Below are positions 1 through 12,794 of a DNA stretch of 64,000 nt, one piece after another. The notes under the pieces were generated by a model. The model worked only from the letters and a program-made list of their open reading frames with translations, made no database searches and was not told the origin of the DNA. Made by a program: the position numbers and the translations under genes. Origin of the DNA: Ailanthus altissimus (lineage: Eukaryota; Streptophyta; Magnoliopsida; Sapindales; Simaroubaceae). Numbering within the stretch: position 1 is the stretch's first letter; each line of letters begins with the position of its first letter. The stretch lies in assembly GCA_946807835.1 (NCBI GenBank), contig OX327683.1, positions 5,089,001 through 5,153,000 of the forward strand, written 5' to 3'.

Positions 1-1572
1 TGTAGATGATCCATTGACATATAAGCAAGCAATGAAAGATTTTGACATGGAGAAATGGCTTAAGGCCATGAATCTCGAGATAGAGTCAATGCATTCTAAC
101 TTGGTCTGAGAGCTTATAGATTTACTCGAAGGATTTAAACCTATTGGGTGTAAATGGGTCTACAAAAGAAAATTAAAAATATATGAGAAAGTAAAGACTT
201 TCAAAGCAAGGTTAATGGTAAAGGGTTATACAAAAAAAAAAGAGTTGACTATAAGGAGACTTTCTCACTAATGGTCATGCTAAAATTCATTCGCGTTCTT
301 TTATCCACTGTCGCTTTTTTAGATTACGAGATTTGACAAATACAAGTCAAGATTGCTTTTTTGAATGGCAATCTTGATGAAACTATTTACATAGTTCAAC
401 TTGAGGAATTCATAGTACAAGATCAAGAGCAAAAGGTTTGCAAGCTGTAGAGGTGTATTTATGGTCTTAAATAAGCATCTAGATTTTGGAATATAATATT
501 TAATCAAGCTATCAAGTCTTATAGCTTTAAGCACGATATTTATGAAGCTTGTGTATACAAGTGCATTAATAAGGGTAAAGTGGTTTTCTTAGTTCTTTAT
601 ATTGATGATATTTTTCTCATTAGGAATGATAAAGAAGTATTATCGAATGTAAAGAAATGGCTAGCTAAGCAATTTCAAATGAAAAATTTGTTAGAAACAA
701 GTTATATTCTTGGGATCCAACTCATACGAGATTGTAAGAATAAACTCTTAGCTATCTTAAGCATTGTACACAGATAAGATCCTTGTAAGGTTTTCAATGC
801 AGAATTTTAAAAAAAAAAGGTAATTTACCTTCTCGTTATGAAATTCACTTATCTAAGGCATAATGTCCTAAGACACATCAAGAAGAAAAAGATATGAGAC
901 AGATACCCTATGTCTCTGCAGTAGGTAGCCTAATGTATGTCATGTTATGTACTAGGCTCGATATTTACTATTCGGTGGGTATAGTCACTTGGTATCAATC
1001 CAATCTAGGATATGATCACTAGGTTACGGTAAAACATATTCTCAAGTATCTACAGAGAATAAAAAACTATATGCTTGCCTATACTGGTAAGGATTTGATC
1101 CCAATTGGGTATACTGATTTTGATTTTCAATCTGACTTAGATTCTCAAAAATCAATGTTTGGATTAGTGTTCATTCTTAGTGGTGGAGCCATTATGTGAA
1201 AAAGTATAAAGCAATCATATACTACCAATTTAACCATGTAAGCTAAATACGTAGCAGCTTGTGAAGCAACTAAAGAATCAATATGGCTCTGCAAATTCTT
1301 ATCGGATTTGGAAATTATTCCAAATATGGATAAATCCCTCACACTTTATTATTATGATAGTGGTGCAGTGGTGAATTCCAAAGAGCTAAGAAGTCACAAA
1401 AGAGGCAAGCACATGAAAAGAAATACCATATGATCAGGGAGATTGTTCACCAAGGAGATGTCACGGTAAAAAAAATCGAGTCACAAAATAACCATGCTGA
1501 TCCTTTTACAAAGACTCTTCTTGTTGCTAGTTTTGAGAGTCACTTAGAGGGTCTAGGGATACGAAAATATTA
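1..1572 (+). pseudogene. Ty1/copia pol remnant: reverse transcriptase and RNase H
   Basis: Read across several frames, this is the C-terminal half of a copia polyprotein that begins outside the window. The RT N-terminal part (motifs like WVYKRKLK and KARLMVKGYT) lies at about 60-240. The catalytic motif YIDD with flanking VLYIDDIFLI is at about 597-620 and keeps both aspartates. A RNase H-like region follows at 930-1560, ending in a NHADPFTKTL motif and HLEGLGIRKY at 1490-1570, typical of the copia C-terminus. Stops (for example TGG to TGA near 107) and several frameshifts make it non-coding. The longest open piece is 580-777. The matching LTR is probably in 1573-2910, but no second LTR is in view, so the element cannot be delimited. 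Confidence 0.85.
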
Positions 1573-2910
1573 AGTTTAAGCGTAATATTCTAAACTTGTG
1601 CTTAGTCTAAATAAAGATAAATTTTTTTATTTTGATAGGTTATAAATGCGGTCTATTTGTATCTTTTATACAATAGTCTTATTCTGATCATTCTATGCGT
1701 TGACATAAAAAAATAGAGGCATTTTGTATAATGTTGATTATATAGGACTGAACCACGATAAAATTAATTCTCTGTTAATCTCCGTTAGTAAAGAGAATTT
1801 ATTTTATCACAATCTAATTATATATGGATTAATCTTACTCTTGAGTGATTAATGAACTCATATTCATTAAGTATATTTATTAATTGACAATGGAAAGACT
1901 ATAAAAACTTTTCAGTCAATTACTAAGTATTTTATAAATGTAACAAAATGGATGGCTGGAAACTTTTCTCACAGATATGGAATCGACTCATTTTATAAAG
2001 AAGTTAGATAAGTTGTTATCTTGATAACTGATTCTGGTCTTGAACATTACGAGCGCTCAGATTTTTTTAAGAGTTAAAAAATAATAATAAATTGTTGAAT
2101 TTCACAAATTAAATATTCAAAAGAGGATTAATGTAGATCAAGGATAAAAATGTAATTAGAGAGGTTAACAAACATTCGACCTAGCTCTAATTACGAAACT
2201 TTTGGAAGATTGATCTATATGAAATGATTATTAAATGGACAAAGACAATTTTTCATTTTATAATTTATCTGCAAAATTAATAGTTCAGCTTTATATTTTT
2301 AGTGAAATAATATAAAGTTAATAAATAAAATTATATTGATTAAAATTTTTAATCAAATGATTTAATTTATTGTAGCTTAATTTTGTAGGTCCATCAGGTC
2401 CCTATACTAGCTCCATAAACACTAAAATAGACTATTGAATTAATTATTATATTTAAAATATTAATTAGCCCAAATTTAATTTGATTAAACTTATTAGAAC
2501 TAATTATTAATTTTATTGGCCCATGTTTACTTTAAATAAATTTGTAGGACTCAATGAAATAGTGGCATAATCCATAATAATTATGGAATTAAATAAATAA
2601 TTAGATTATTTATTTAAATTAAATAATTATGAATTATCTAAATTATTTAATTAAAAATAATATCGAATATTATATTTATCCTTTTAATTATTTAAATTAA
2701 AATAACATAAAAATATTTTTTTTATTTTAATCCTATTAGAATTACAAGTTTAGATAACATAAAAATTATTGTACTATAAAAAAATATTTTAGAACCACTT
2801 TTTACGTATTCTTTGTTAGTGCTTCTTTTGGACAACATTTTTATGAAGAGAAAAAATTAAAAACATAAAATTTATATCTTTTATAATTTTATTAATTTGC
2901 TCACACGAGT
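1573..2910. other. AT-rich stretch, probably decayed 3' LTR and flank of the preceding copia
   Basis: No gene is seen. The stretch directly follows the copia RNase H end, where a polypurine tract and 3' LTR would be expected. Phrases such as TAGGACTGAACCACGAT near 1743 and long A+T runs resemble copia LTR sequence. No paired LTR is present in the window, so this is inferred from position only. The right edge is the target site AGTTC (2911-2915) of element 1. Confidence 0.35.
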
Positions 2911-2915
2911 AGTTC

Positions 2916-3576
2916 TGTTGAAGCGAAAGCACACAAACAAGCAAAATCACCCAAGCAATATATGCAGAATAAGTAATTAAGTAATAAAGAGAGAAATGAT
3001 AGAAGAAGAACACACAAAGAATTATGTGGTTCGACAACTTGCCTACTTCCACGGTCGATCAAGATCATACTTTTTTCTTATTATGAATCACAAGGCACTC
3101 ATAAAGTATGTCTTTTACAAGAAAGATCACAAAGAAAAACTTTCTCTTACACTCTAGGGATTTTCTCTCACAAAGAACCACAAAGACTTCTTTAATGATC
3201 ACTTAGATCTATTGAGTTATCACTAAGATATGTTTACAAGCCAATTGACAGCTTTTATATAGGCTTTAGAACGTCTTAGATTATCCTAAACGTGTGGGAG
3301 TCGTATTAAGGAGTCCTGAAGCAAGTGGGAGGCGAAATAAGGAAGTCTTAATTTGGAAAACACTTCTCGCGTCTAGCGCCGCGGTGCTCATGTTCTGGAT
3401 TGGGCGCCGCAGCTTCCACGCTAACATTCTGTTCTGGGCACTGCTCTCTTCATCTTTTGCCTCATTTCGCGTCCATCTTCAATCCTTGCGCACCCTAAGC
3501 AGTTGGCTTGCTCACCCTAAGCAGTTGGCTTGCTCTCCAAATTATATCCCGATAATTTTTAATCAATATTCTCATA
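2916..3576 (-). repeat. 3' LTR of element 1
   Basis: This 661-bp copy aligns over its length with 7523-8236. It holds a short GC-rich block with GCGCCGC motifs at about 3367-3420. It begins TGTTGAAG on the plus strand and ends TTCTCATA, one base off the expected TTCTCACA. The roughly 50-bp shortfall against the other LTR lies mainly in the GC-rich block. Confidence 0.9.
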
Positions 3577-3689
3577 AATTCCTTCCTTGATTCAAAATTA
3601 TCCACAAAAGCAACTCGATCTTTTATTTTTGCATCTTTGGTCACCCTCACAAAGTAGTGACTCCAGTTAAGTCCTTGCATAGGACGAAC

Positions 3690-4201
3690 TTAACCGAGGG
3701 CAGAGGCTTAGTCAATATATCAGCAGGATTTTTAGACAACGCTATTTTCGTTAGATTAACTTCACCACTTTAAACAATATCTCGAATGAAATAGAGTCTT
3801 ACATCAATGTGTTTAGACTTATTGTGGATCACTTGATGTTGGCTTAGATGTATGGCACTCTGGCTGTCACAATATATATTAGTGTTTACATCTTCACTAG
3901 CTTATATATCTGCATATATGCCTTTTAACTACATGGCCTCCTTAATAGCTTCACCAATAGTTATGTACTCCACGTTTGTGGTAGATAGTGCAACCACATG
4001 TTGTAGAACTGATCTCTAACACACATTATACTAAAACATTGTGAAGACATAGCCCATCGACGATTTTCTCTTGTCTAGATCACCTGCATAATCTGAGTCT
4101 ACGTACCCTCTTACCATTTCCTTGCTGTCCTCATCCCTTTTATACATCACCCCGTGATTTGACGTCCCCTTGAGATATCTCAGAATCCACTTTACTGTAA
4201 G
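3690..4201 (-). pseudogene. Element 1 RNase H remnant
   Basis: Minus-strand translation gives the copia RNase H order: WILRYLKGTSNHGV, YVDSDYAGDLDK, the ALSTT...EY segment, NIYCDSQSAIHL, SKHIDVRLYFI and the C-terminal NPADILTKPLPSVKF. At least four in-frame stops are present. The domain ends shortly before the 3' LTR and polypurine tract. Confidence 0.8.
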
Positions 4202-5230
4202 CTAGTGATCCTTACCCAGATTTGTCATATATCTACTCACCACACTCACAACCTGTACTATGTCTGGTCTTGTGAAAATCATTGCATACATGATGCTCTC
4301 CACAGTGCTTGCATACGATACTTTACTCATCTGTAGTTTCTTTTCTTCGGATGTCGGTAACTGTACTGCTGAAAGTTTGAAATGCATGGCCAAATGAGTA
4401 GAGACAGCCTTTGCGTTGGACATACCAAACTTCTCTAGAATTTTGAGTATATATCGCTGTTGGGACAAGAAGATAACATCTCTTCTTTCCCTCATAATAT
4501 CCATACCCCAGATTCTCTTTGCTGCTCCCAAATCCTTCATTTCAAACTTGCCACTTAACTGCTTCTTGAGCTTCTGTATTTCTTCCATGTTCTTACATGC
4601 GATTAATATATCATCAATGTATAGAAGTAAATACATCATCCCATAACTTATATTTTGGAAGTATACACATCTGCCATACTTGCTCTTACTAAAGCTACAA
4701 GCTATCATAAACTCATCGAATCTCATATACCACTGTCTAAGTGATTGCTTTAACCCGTATAATGACTTCTTTAGCAAATAAGCATGATCTTCTTTTTTGG
4801 ATTCCTTGAACCCTTGCGACTGTGTCATGTATATCGTCTTTTCAAGCTCTCTATGTAAAAAAGCTGTCTTTACATCCATCTGCTCTAGATGTAAATCAAG
4901 GTTTGTACACATGGCTAACAAAATCCTAATAGACGTGTGCTTAACGATTGGAGAGAATATCTCATAAAAATTAACTCCCTCTCTCTGAGTAAAAACTTGT
5001 GTAACTAACCTAGCTTTGAATCTTGTAGGCCCTATCCCCGGTATCCTCTCTTTCACCTTATACACCTACTTGCACCCGACTAGTTTTTTTTTTAGGTCTC
5101 TTCACCAACTTTTAGGTTCTATTCTTCCTAAGAGAACTAATTTCTTCTTCCATGGCCTGCTGTCATTCTTTCTTATTTTCACTCTTCATAGCCTCACCAC
5201 ATGTCTTAGGCTCATCATACTCAAGAGTGT
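4202..5230 (-). pseudogene. Element 1 reverse transcriptase
   Basis: The longest open frame of the element (287 codons, 5065-4202) encodes copia RT. Readable motifs include TRFKARLVTQ, MDVKTAFLHRELE, LKKSLYGLKQS, and the catalytic LLLYIDDILIACKN (about 4635-4590), with both Asp present. The N-terminal RT segment is upstream to about 5230 and is interrupted by a stop. The C-terminal part (YAMIFTRPDIVQVVSVVSRYM) links to RNase H. The open frame is a remnant; surrounding domains are broken. Confidence 0.88.
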
Positions 5231-5380
5231 AAGCAGAATTAAAAGTATGGGCAACTACATTTGCTTGTGCATACCTCATTAGTGGGTTAATCGTTCTTCT
5301 TAACCTATCTCTGGCTAGCTGGTACTCTTCAAGTTCCATCACAAAAGTCCTAGTCTTTCTTTAGGTGGACTTAGAGGAAC

Positions 5381-6215
5381 TCACTGGTGTTTTTGGTTCT
5401 GATTTGGGGGTATATCAAATCTACTATTAGTCTCTACTTCAATTTCTATTGACTCGGGTGTTGAGTCTTCCTTGGGCACAGGTCTTTCTTTCTCATCTTC
5501 TTGGGAGGTTTTTAGAATTGCCGTCTCATCGAACGTCACGTCACGGCTTATAATACTTCTTGGTGGTGTCAAGTCTTTACACCATACCTTGTATCCTTTC
5601 ACTTCTTCAGGATATCCTATTAATACCCTTTTGATAACTTTAAGTTCCAACTTCCTCTCCTTAACATGTACAAAGGCAGGGCAACCAAATATTCTGAGGT
5701 GGTCATACTTTGGAGGATTGCTAGAACATTTCTCTTATGGTGTCTTAAAGTAAATTGCTAATGAGGGACTTTTGATAATCAAATAAGCTGCTGTCATTAC
5801 AGGTTCTCCCCAAAATATTTTGGACATCTTTGCATTGGTAAGTATGCACCTAACCCTTTCAAGTAAGGTTCTATTTATCCTCTTAGCTATGCCATTGTAC
5901 TATAGTGTTGATCTCACCATTTTATGCCTTGCAATCCCATACTTGGCAAAAAGCCCATCAAATTCTCTGTTGCAAAATTTGAGGCCATTGTCAGTTCTCA
6001 ACCTCTTCACCCTTTTGCCAGTCGAATTCTTAATAAGAACTTTTCAAGTCTTGAACATTTTAAATGCTTGATCCTTACTCTTCAACATATAGAGTCCCCT
6101 TAGTCTTGTGTTCGTTGGTACTAAACCTCACCCTATGTACTTTCCTAAGCACACAATACTCACAAAACTCCAAGGACTTGAAGTTATCCTCACCAAACAC
6201 CTTTTGACTAAATAA
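5381..6215 (-). pseudogene. Element 1 integrase remnant with internal deletion
   Basis: Reading right to left, the HHCC zinc region (CEYCVLRKVHR) and the start of the core are visible. Against element 6, about 110-120 bp are missing near 6095-6105, including the segment with the first catalytic Asp (HSDLWGP in the family). The second catalytic motif RTDNGLKF is present near 5990, and the GIAR...NRT segment holding the catalytic Glu region follows with a stop. The C-terminal part (GCPAFVHVK, VLIGYPEEVKGYKVW) is open from 5650 to 5381. Integrase inserts the cDNA; this copy lacks a complete active site. Confidence 0.82.
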
Positions 6216-6690
6216 CTAATTCAGGTTTCTCTCGCCTAGATGTGCTAGTCTAAGATGCCATAACTTGATTTGCATACTCTCATCATCTACAGAGAATAGT
6301 GCAGAACCACTCACGACTTCACCCTTAAGCACATAAATGCCTTTGCACTTCTCACCTCTCATCATCACTATAGAACTCTTCAAAACTCTTAAAATCCCTC
6401 TGTCGATCTTGATGGAACACCAATTCTGATCTAGAGTCCCTAATGAGATCAAGTTTCTTTTTAAGTCAGGAACATACCTAACATTTGTCAACTTTTTCAC
6501 TCGCCTATCATGCAGTCTAAGTTTAACACTACTAATTCCCATAATCTGACATGCAACGTCATTACCCATTAAGACTTTACCACCACTAATGGGATGAAAA
6601 TTTGTAAACCAAGACTTATGCGAGCACATATGAAAAGTACAACTAGAATTAAGAATCTATTGTTCAGTGTTCTTACCATTAGTAGCGATG
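6216..6690 (-). pseudogene. Element 1 protease and GAG-pre-integrase remnant
   Basis: On the minus strand, 6629-6216 is open for 137 codons. Just upstream lies the aspartic protease active-site region, reading LNSSCTFHM where the family has LDSG, so the catalytic Asp is Asn. Next come the flap-side VRYVPDLKRNLISLGTLD and the GAG-pre-integrase motif LWHLRLAHLGERNL. The protease normally cuts the Gag-Pol polyprotein. The same order is seen in elements 3 (25540-25880) and 6 (54180-54630). Confidence 0.8.
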
Positions 6691-7492
6691 GGTGTCTCTG
6701 CGCTGTTATAGTTATCATTATAGGCAAGTGTAACATCCACTTTCTTTTTGTCTTGTGCTATTTTCTCAGGATATTTCTTTATGAAGGATCTTCTTTCTTA
6801 TAACAATAGCACTTCTTAGAAGTCTTAGACTTCGATCTTGAGCCATTTTCCTTCAATCTCTATATGAGGGCATTCCTCTTACAGATAAACCTTCTGCATT
6901 GCCCTCGATCTGCTTTCCTAATAACTTTGAGTTTAATGATGATTTCACATCACTCATCGTTAAACTCTATCTGCCGTAGAGTAGCGTATAACAAAGCTCT
7001 CATAACTTTTGAGGAGTGAACTCAGCAGGATAATTACTCTATCTTTATCTTCTATCTTGATGTTAATGGACTTAAGATCAATGATGATCTTATTGAAGGC
7101 GTCTATATGGTCTTTCATCGGCATCCCCTCTAACATGGACAGCTAATACAGCTTCTTCTTTATATGCAATCTGTTGGCCAATGATTTCGGCATATAAAGA
7201 GAGTCAAGCTTATTTCAAAGACCAATTGTCGTCGTCTCACCTGCTACTTTCCTTAGTACTTAATCGCTCAATGATAGAACGATTGTGTTATGAGCTCTTT
7301 CTTGAATGTCCCTTTTTTCTGCTTCTGCTCAGATGACTTTGGCGTCTTCTCTTCATCACTAGATGGAGCTGCAGTCTCCTCTAATGCCGAGCCTACCCTT
7401 TGGCTCACCAACAACACCTTAACCTTCATCTTCCACAGATTGAAGTCATTCGCACCATTGAATTTCTCTACCTCATACTTAGGTGTAGCCAT
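6690..7492 (-). pseudogene. Element 1 gag remnant
   Basis: The copia nucleocapsid precursor starts at ATG 7492 just after the PBS. The N-terminus MATPKYEVEKFNGAND with LWKMKVKVLL is the usual start of this gag family and is shared with elements 3 and 6. The first open piece ends at 7268; after that the frame is repeatedly broken. A CCHC zinc knuckle remnant is readable near 6790-6825, but the second Cys appears as Tyr and a stop follows. Gag would coat genomic RNA in cytoplasmic particles; this copy cannot. Confidence 0.8.
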
Positions 7493-7508
7493 GTCTGCTT
7501 AGAACCAA

Positions 7509-7520
7509 GCTCTAATACCA
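7509..7520 (-). other. Primer-binding site of element 1
   Basis: On the minus strand this reads TGGTATTAGAGC, matching TGGTATCAGAGC (complement of the plant initiator Met-tRNA 3' end) at 11 of 12 bases. It begins 2 bp inside the 5' LTR. The gag ATG follows at 7492. Confidence 0.85.
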
Positions 7521-7522
7521 GT

Positions 7523-8236
7523 TATTGAAGCAGAAGTACACAAATAAGTAAAATCATCCAAGCAATAAATGCAAAACAAGTAATTAAGGAATAAAGAAAG
7601 AAAAGGTAGAAGAAGAACACACAAAGAATTACGTGATTCGGCAACTTACCTACGTCCACGACGGATAAAGACCACACTATTTTCTTATTATGAATCACAA
7701 GGCACTCACAAAGTATGCCTTTTACAAGAAAGATCACAAAGAAAAACTCTCTCTTATACTCTAGGGATTTTCTCTCATAAAGAACCACAAAGAATTCTTT
7801 AATAATCACTTAGATCTATTGAGTTATCACTAAGATATGTTTATAAGCTAATTGATAGCCTTTATATAGGCTTTAGGACGTCCTAAGTTTACCCTAAATG
7901 TGTGAGAGTCGTATTAAGGAGTCTTGAAGCAAGTGAGAGACGAAATAAGGAAGTCTCAATTCGGGAAACACTTTCCACGCCCAGCGTTATGACGCTCATC
8001 TCTCACCGCCGCGGCGCTAGTGCACTTGTCTAGGCGCTGCGACTGTTGTCGCCTGGCCCTCAAGTTCTTGATTGGGCGCTACAGCGTCGAACCCTGGTTG
8101 CCGCGGCACCCACGCTTGGTTACTACTTCCTTCGTCTTTCGCCTCATTTCGCGTCTGTGTTCGATCATTATGCACCCTACGCATTTGGCTTGCTCTACAA
8201 ATCATATTTTGATGATTTTTAATTAATATTCTCACA
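7523..8236 (-). repeat. 5' LTR of element 1
   Basis: This 714-bp copy is the upstream LTR in element orientation and carries the promoter. A TATA box (TATATAAA on the minus strand, plus positions 7861-7868) lies downstream of a GC-rich block at about 7978-8115 containing GCCGCGGCGC. Its plus-strand left edge reads TATTGAAG rather than TGTTGAAG, a single G to A change in the terminal dinucleotide. Confidence 0.9.
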
Positions 8237-8241
8237 AGTTC

Positions 8242-11200
8242 ATTAGTGGGAGATACAACGTGAAAGTTTTATTGATGTTAATAAAAAAAATTAGCAATTG
8301 AAGTATTTTTTTTATACCATTTTATTGTTAAATTAAAATAAACATAAAAATTTTTAAAATCGTTTCTACAATTTTGCTATTAAAATAAACAAAACCTATT
8401 ATTTAACAAAAGTGTCAATAAAATTTTTGAAACAATTAAGATTTACATGTTTATTTTTTAAAATTTTAGGATTTAATTTTTTTTTCTAAAAATAAATATA
8501 AAAGAATTAATTGTTAGTTGTTCTTTTTCTAAAAATAAATTATTTAACATTTGTATTTAAATATTAAATGAAAAAAAGTCATCCACATTCAGTTATTATC
8601 TCAATTCAACATTAGCTGAAAAGAACAAATACTACTTGAGCGTCACAAAGCAAAAGTATGCATAAATAGCTTCTGTCGGTTTTGGCGGGCTTGAGGATGA
8701 GGCTTGATGAATAAATATTGAGTAAAAGGAATTCGATTCCGGCTCCAGGTACAATGAAGCTGGTCATTCTGTAGATTTGCATTGGTTCCAAGAAAAATAC
8801 TGAAGGACGTGTCCACACGTTGATTAATGATGATATCAATTTTGCAGAGGTTTCTATTGGCATGTCTTTTCTTTTAAAGTGAAAAACTGGCGATGAATTG
8901 CATTGTTGAGATTATCTTGTAGAATTAGCTTTTGGCCTTAGTTATTACCATTTTACAAATAAGAACATAAATATATGAATATTGAGGGTAATATATATAT
9001 ATATAATTATGTGAGCAAAATCGTTTATTATATAGTAAGTAATTAGGCATGTAGTGTAATTATATAATAATTTTTAAATAATATTAAAGTTGTGAATTAA
9101 CCACGTAATATATGTCAAAAGTCATAATTGACAAATTTTACCGATCAAAAGCCTATTTTAAATAGGGTCCAAATGTTAACATTCAAAATTTAGTGTCAAA
9201 ATTATAAGAGTTATATTTTGAAGTGTTGAAATAATAAAAAGTATCAAATCTTTGAGGATATGGGAGGGCTCTCGGCTGATGTATATCTACTATGTCTGCA
9301 CATTGATAGTGTTGCTCACTAATATGAGCAACATCGCCCATTAAATTATTTTTATCTATAACTTTGATTTGGAAGTCAAGAAATTTAAATTTAGAATCTC
9401 AGCAAATAGTCAAAAGGTGTGGTTACTATTACACAAGTTTACGACCACTCGAGGAAAATTATCTAAAAGCACCAATTAATTTAACTTCACTAGCTTATGA
9501 TATGTTAGTGTTGTTGGACAAAAATCCACAAAGGTTTGAGTTTAAGTCAAAAGACATACTCAGATATGTATAACAAAGTAAAATTTATGGACTCAAATTA
9601 TTTTTCGAGACTCATTTGTGGATTATGATTTGGTAAGTATAGAATTATACTAAGCTAAAGTCTATTGAAAGTATGTAGCTCAAAATAATGGTAAATTCAT
9701 GTTATTAATGCTACTAGAGAAATATAAGCCTAATAAAAAAAAAATTGACCCTTAAAATCTTTCATAAAATAAAAGTTAGTAACTTCTTTATTTAATTTAA
9801 TAATTAATAAGCATAGTAGTTTTTAAATTGGAATGCAATAAGTGTCTTGCCACTTTTATTTATTGAATTTATTTTTTCTGAAGATAAAATTCATTAAATA
9901 AGATAGATTCTAAGAAGATAAAATTTCAAACAAAGAGTCTTAACTTAGTATAAAATTTTAATCTATAAAAACATCCATAATATAAGTAAAAGACAACTTT
10001 TGAAGCCCTTTTTACACACCATACTTGCCCAAGTTCTTCTTTGACAAATATGATATCTCACCCCTGCTTTTCTTTCATGTTCTTCATCAAGAACTCAGGC
10101 AAAAATCAATAGGTCTATATTAGTTCTAGAGCCTGAAGTCCTCACAAATGGTTTGCTAACTTATATACAAAAGGTCAAGTGGCAAGTTCCCTCAAACTTT
10201 TAAAATTATAGTTCTTACAAACTCAAACTCTAATTTTGCATCACAAGTTATACACATTACATAGATTTACAACACTCATTACAATTCTAAAACACACTAT
10301 AGCGCATGTGTTTCCTAATTATTTATTGTGCAAACCTAGTTCTCATACTTCTCATAGTTTGAAACTGGGTTTATCCATAAAATCTCTTTCACTTGAGATA
10401 ATTAAAGTAAATTTACAATATCGCATTTTTTGGACTCTAGGAGCTCTTCAGAAGTTTAGTGAGTCTTACTTTTAAACTCACAAAAGCGACGAGGCGAGAT
10501 CCCTTGTTCAGGTCTAGGCTGTATTTATACAGTCTACCACGTCACAATATTTTAAACTGCCTTAAATATTTTTGGCAACTCCACAGGGCATTTGGTTTGG
10601 ATCTTGCAATAGCAAAGTCAGAGGAAAAAAAATAAAAACTTGAAAACACACTTACGAAGAGCAAGATGAGTCTCACATCAATAAAATACTCAAAACAACC
10701 TACCTATGAGTCCAGATGAAACTAATAGGGGTGACTAAGCAATAGACACCAATCTTCGATGCCATGCAAAAGACTCTATGGCAAAGTAAGAACCTCATTT
10801 TTTTTTTATAAATGGGATAGTATATCGAAAGGATCTAAATTACGTGCCATAAATAATATGTAATGAATTGAATGTGCTTATGCCATGTCCTTGCTCGTTG
10901 TAGAAGGTGTAATGTCTAGTTTGGTCTCGATGATCCTTAAGTGTTGAGATCGATCTTGGTTTTCTAAAGATTTCAAAATCTTAATATTTTAACCAAATCT
11001 TTTTTGCCTGTGTATTGATCGGGATTAAAGGATATGTTAAACTTTGTCATTTGCCTTCTCTTTCATCTTCCCAAGTGAAAGGTGTTTTTGGTATTTATCT
11101 ACTCTAGGTTACTTCTTGAGTTCTTTCGCTTGGGAAGAGTTACCTTTCTTCCATGTTATGATCATGGAAGCCTTTTTTTCGTTATAGCTTTGTCTTTTTC

Positions 11201-12400
11201 CTTTAAAATTCATTGTTTCAATTTTTGATTAATCAATACAAAAGAAGTAAAATTCTTTGAAATGAGGTATCTATAGTAAGGGTGGATAGTTTCATTGCCC
11301 TAAGCAGTGTGCTCCGAAGTTCATTGAGTTTGCGCTTGAAATAATTAATGAAGCTTCGAATTGATTCATTATCTCATTGTTTCTTAAGGAGAGGTCTGAA
11401 ACAGTTTTATTCTTTTTTTGATTTCAGATATATTGCATAATAAATTGGGATGTTAATTCCTCAAAAGAAGATATAAGTTTAATTGCGTATAATGAATCCT
11501 TTGATGTAGTATTCCTATTTAATCTTTAAGATTGTTGAAAAAAATTGAACGACTGTAGCACTATAATGTTAAAAAATAAGAAAATAAGATGCCCAGATAT
11601 ACCATCTTTAGAGACTAATTCTGGCCCTCTAAGATTGAATCCTGTTGTTATCAAGTTAATTAGTAGTATAACCTTAAGATACAAAGGTTAATATTGTTTT
11701 AAGAATGCACTTTTAATACAATTATTTGAACAAAAATTGTAAATAATTTCTTTTTGGTGATTTTGCAATACAATAAAAGAAAAAGAGAAGGGAGAGAATT
11801 TAGTGTTCTTGTAGTTTTGTAATCACAGGGTTGGTGGGCACACACTTAACTAACTAGTTTCTAGAATGGGTTTTTAAAATTGGCTTCGGTTGTTATGTAC
11901 TCGTGTGCATGGAACTTCTTATTCCTTGGCTTATTACCATCCCATGGAAGAGTTCTAAAAAATTTTCATAACTAGCCCTAAAATTTTATAAATATACTTT
12001 CACCTATCAATTTATTTATTTTTTATTAACCAAATTAACTATAAATAGACGTGTGTATACCCTTGTTAACATAATAGTGTTAAAAAATATTTGAACCCAA
12101 ATCTAACAAATGCAAAATTGATTTGAGATGATTCATCTTTAAAAATATACTTCAATATTCAAAATTCAAGATAAGTAGATTTGAAGTTGTAAAACATCCT
12201 CAGATAAGAAAATTTTCTTTCGTGTTATGTATTTTCTGTTATATATATTCATAATGCTAGATTTGTTAGAACTTGTGGTTGTTTGGAAATGAATACATAT
12301 GAAAATATAATTGTAGTGTATAATAGTAAAATTTAAAAGAAAAATAAGATTGAATAGAAGAAAAATGAGATGGAAATTTTTTTAGAAAAAATAGAAGTTG
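8242..12400. other. AT-rich intergenic stretch without recognisable genes
   Basis: No coding sequence with recognisable motifs, no paired long repeats and no RNA gene were found. Open frames here are short and lack family features. Minor structures are a TA run near 8990-9005, T and A tracts, and a block at 10020-10690 (a TATA-like TGTATTTATACAG near 10518 and mixed composition) that could be an old solo LTR but has no partner in the window. A fragment of a decayed element is possible but unsupported. Confidence 0.5.
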
Positions 12401-12794
12401 CATCGAGGGGACTGTACACGCTATGCAAGGATGAGATGAACAATCGCATCTGGTCAAAGATCACGGGGCCGAGATTGAGCCTTGAGATTGTTGGTTGAGA
12501 TGCCACAAAGTGCATCTCGGCCATCGCATCTCAGGCCGAGATGCGATGCTTGGATGTGATTCTACATATTGACCATCACAACTCGGGCTCAAGATGCTAA
12601 TCGAGATGTGCTTTGTGGCATCTCGAACCTATTTTACATGTCAAGATGCGACTATCTATGCGCTCATGTGTCTCGTATCTCAAGCATTGTAATTTTATAA
12701 GGTTTTCCTGAATTATAATTTCTGAATTTTTGGGACGGTTTTTTAATAAAAATTTTGAGGCTCTATAGAGTATGATACAATTGTTATTTATTTT

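Larger units (their letters stand above)
2916..8236 (-). mobile_element. Element 1: Ty1/copia LTR retrotransposon, minus orientation, near full length
   Basis: Two directly repeated LTRs (2916-3576 and 7523-8236) flank a copia gag-pol on the minus strand. The ends lie between identical 5-bp duplications AGTTC (2911-2915 and 8237-8241), so this is one intact insertion. In element orientation the LTR starts TGTGAGAATATT and ends in TTCAACA. A Met-tRNA type PBS sits 2 bp inside the 5' LTR, and a purine tract (AAGGAAGGAATT) precedes the 3' LTR. Domain order on the minus strand is gag, protease, integrase, RT, RNase H, as expected for copia. It is dead: multiple stops, a deletion in integrase and a changed protease active site. 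It belongs to the same family as element 6 (52644-60792) by LTR and pol similarity. Confidence 0.93.

Noticed and set aside
8728..8745. GAATTCGATTCCGGC, similar to a tRNA T-loop or B box
   Set aside because: No A box at proper spacing and no cloverleaf pairing could be found.
8612..8863. 83-codon minus-strand frame
   Set aside because: No recognisable motif, no neighbouring exon, no splice-site context I could defend; within AT-rich decayed DNA.
9364..9573. 69-codon plus-strand frame
   Set aside because: No family resemblance and no support from flanking sequence; likely chance.
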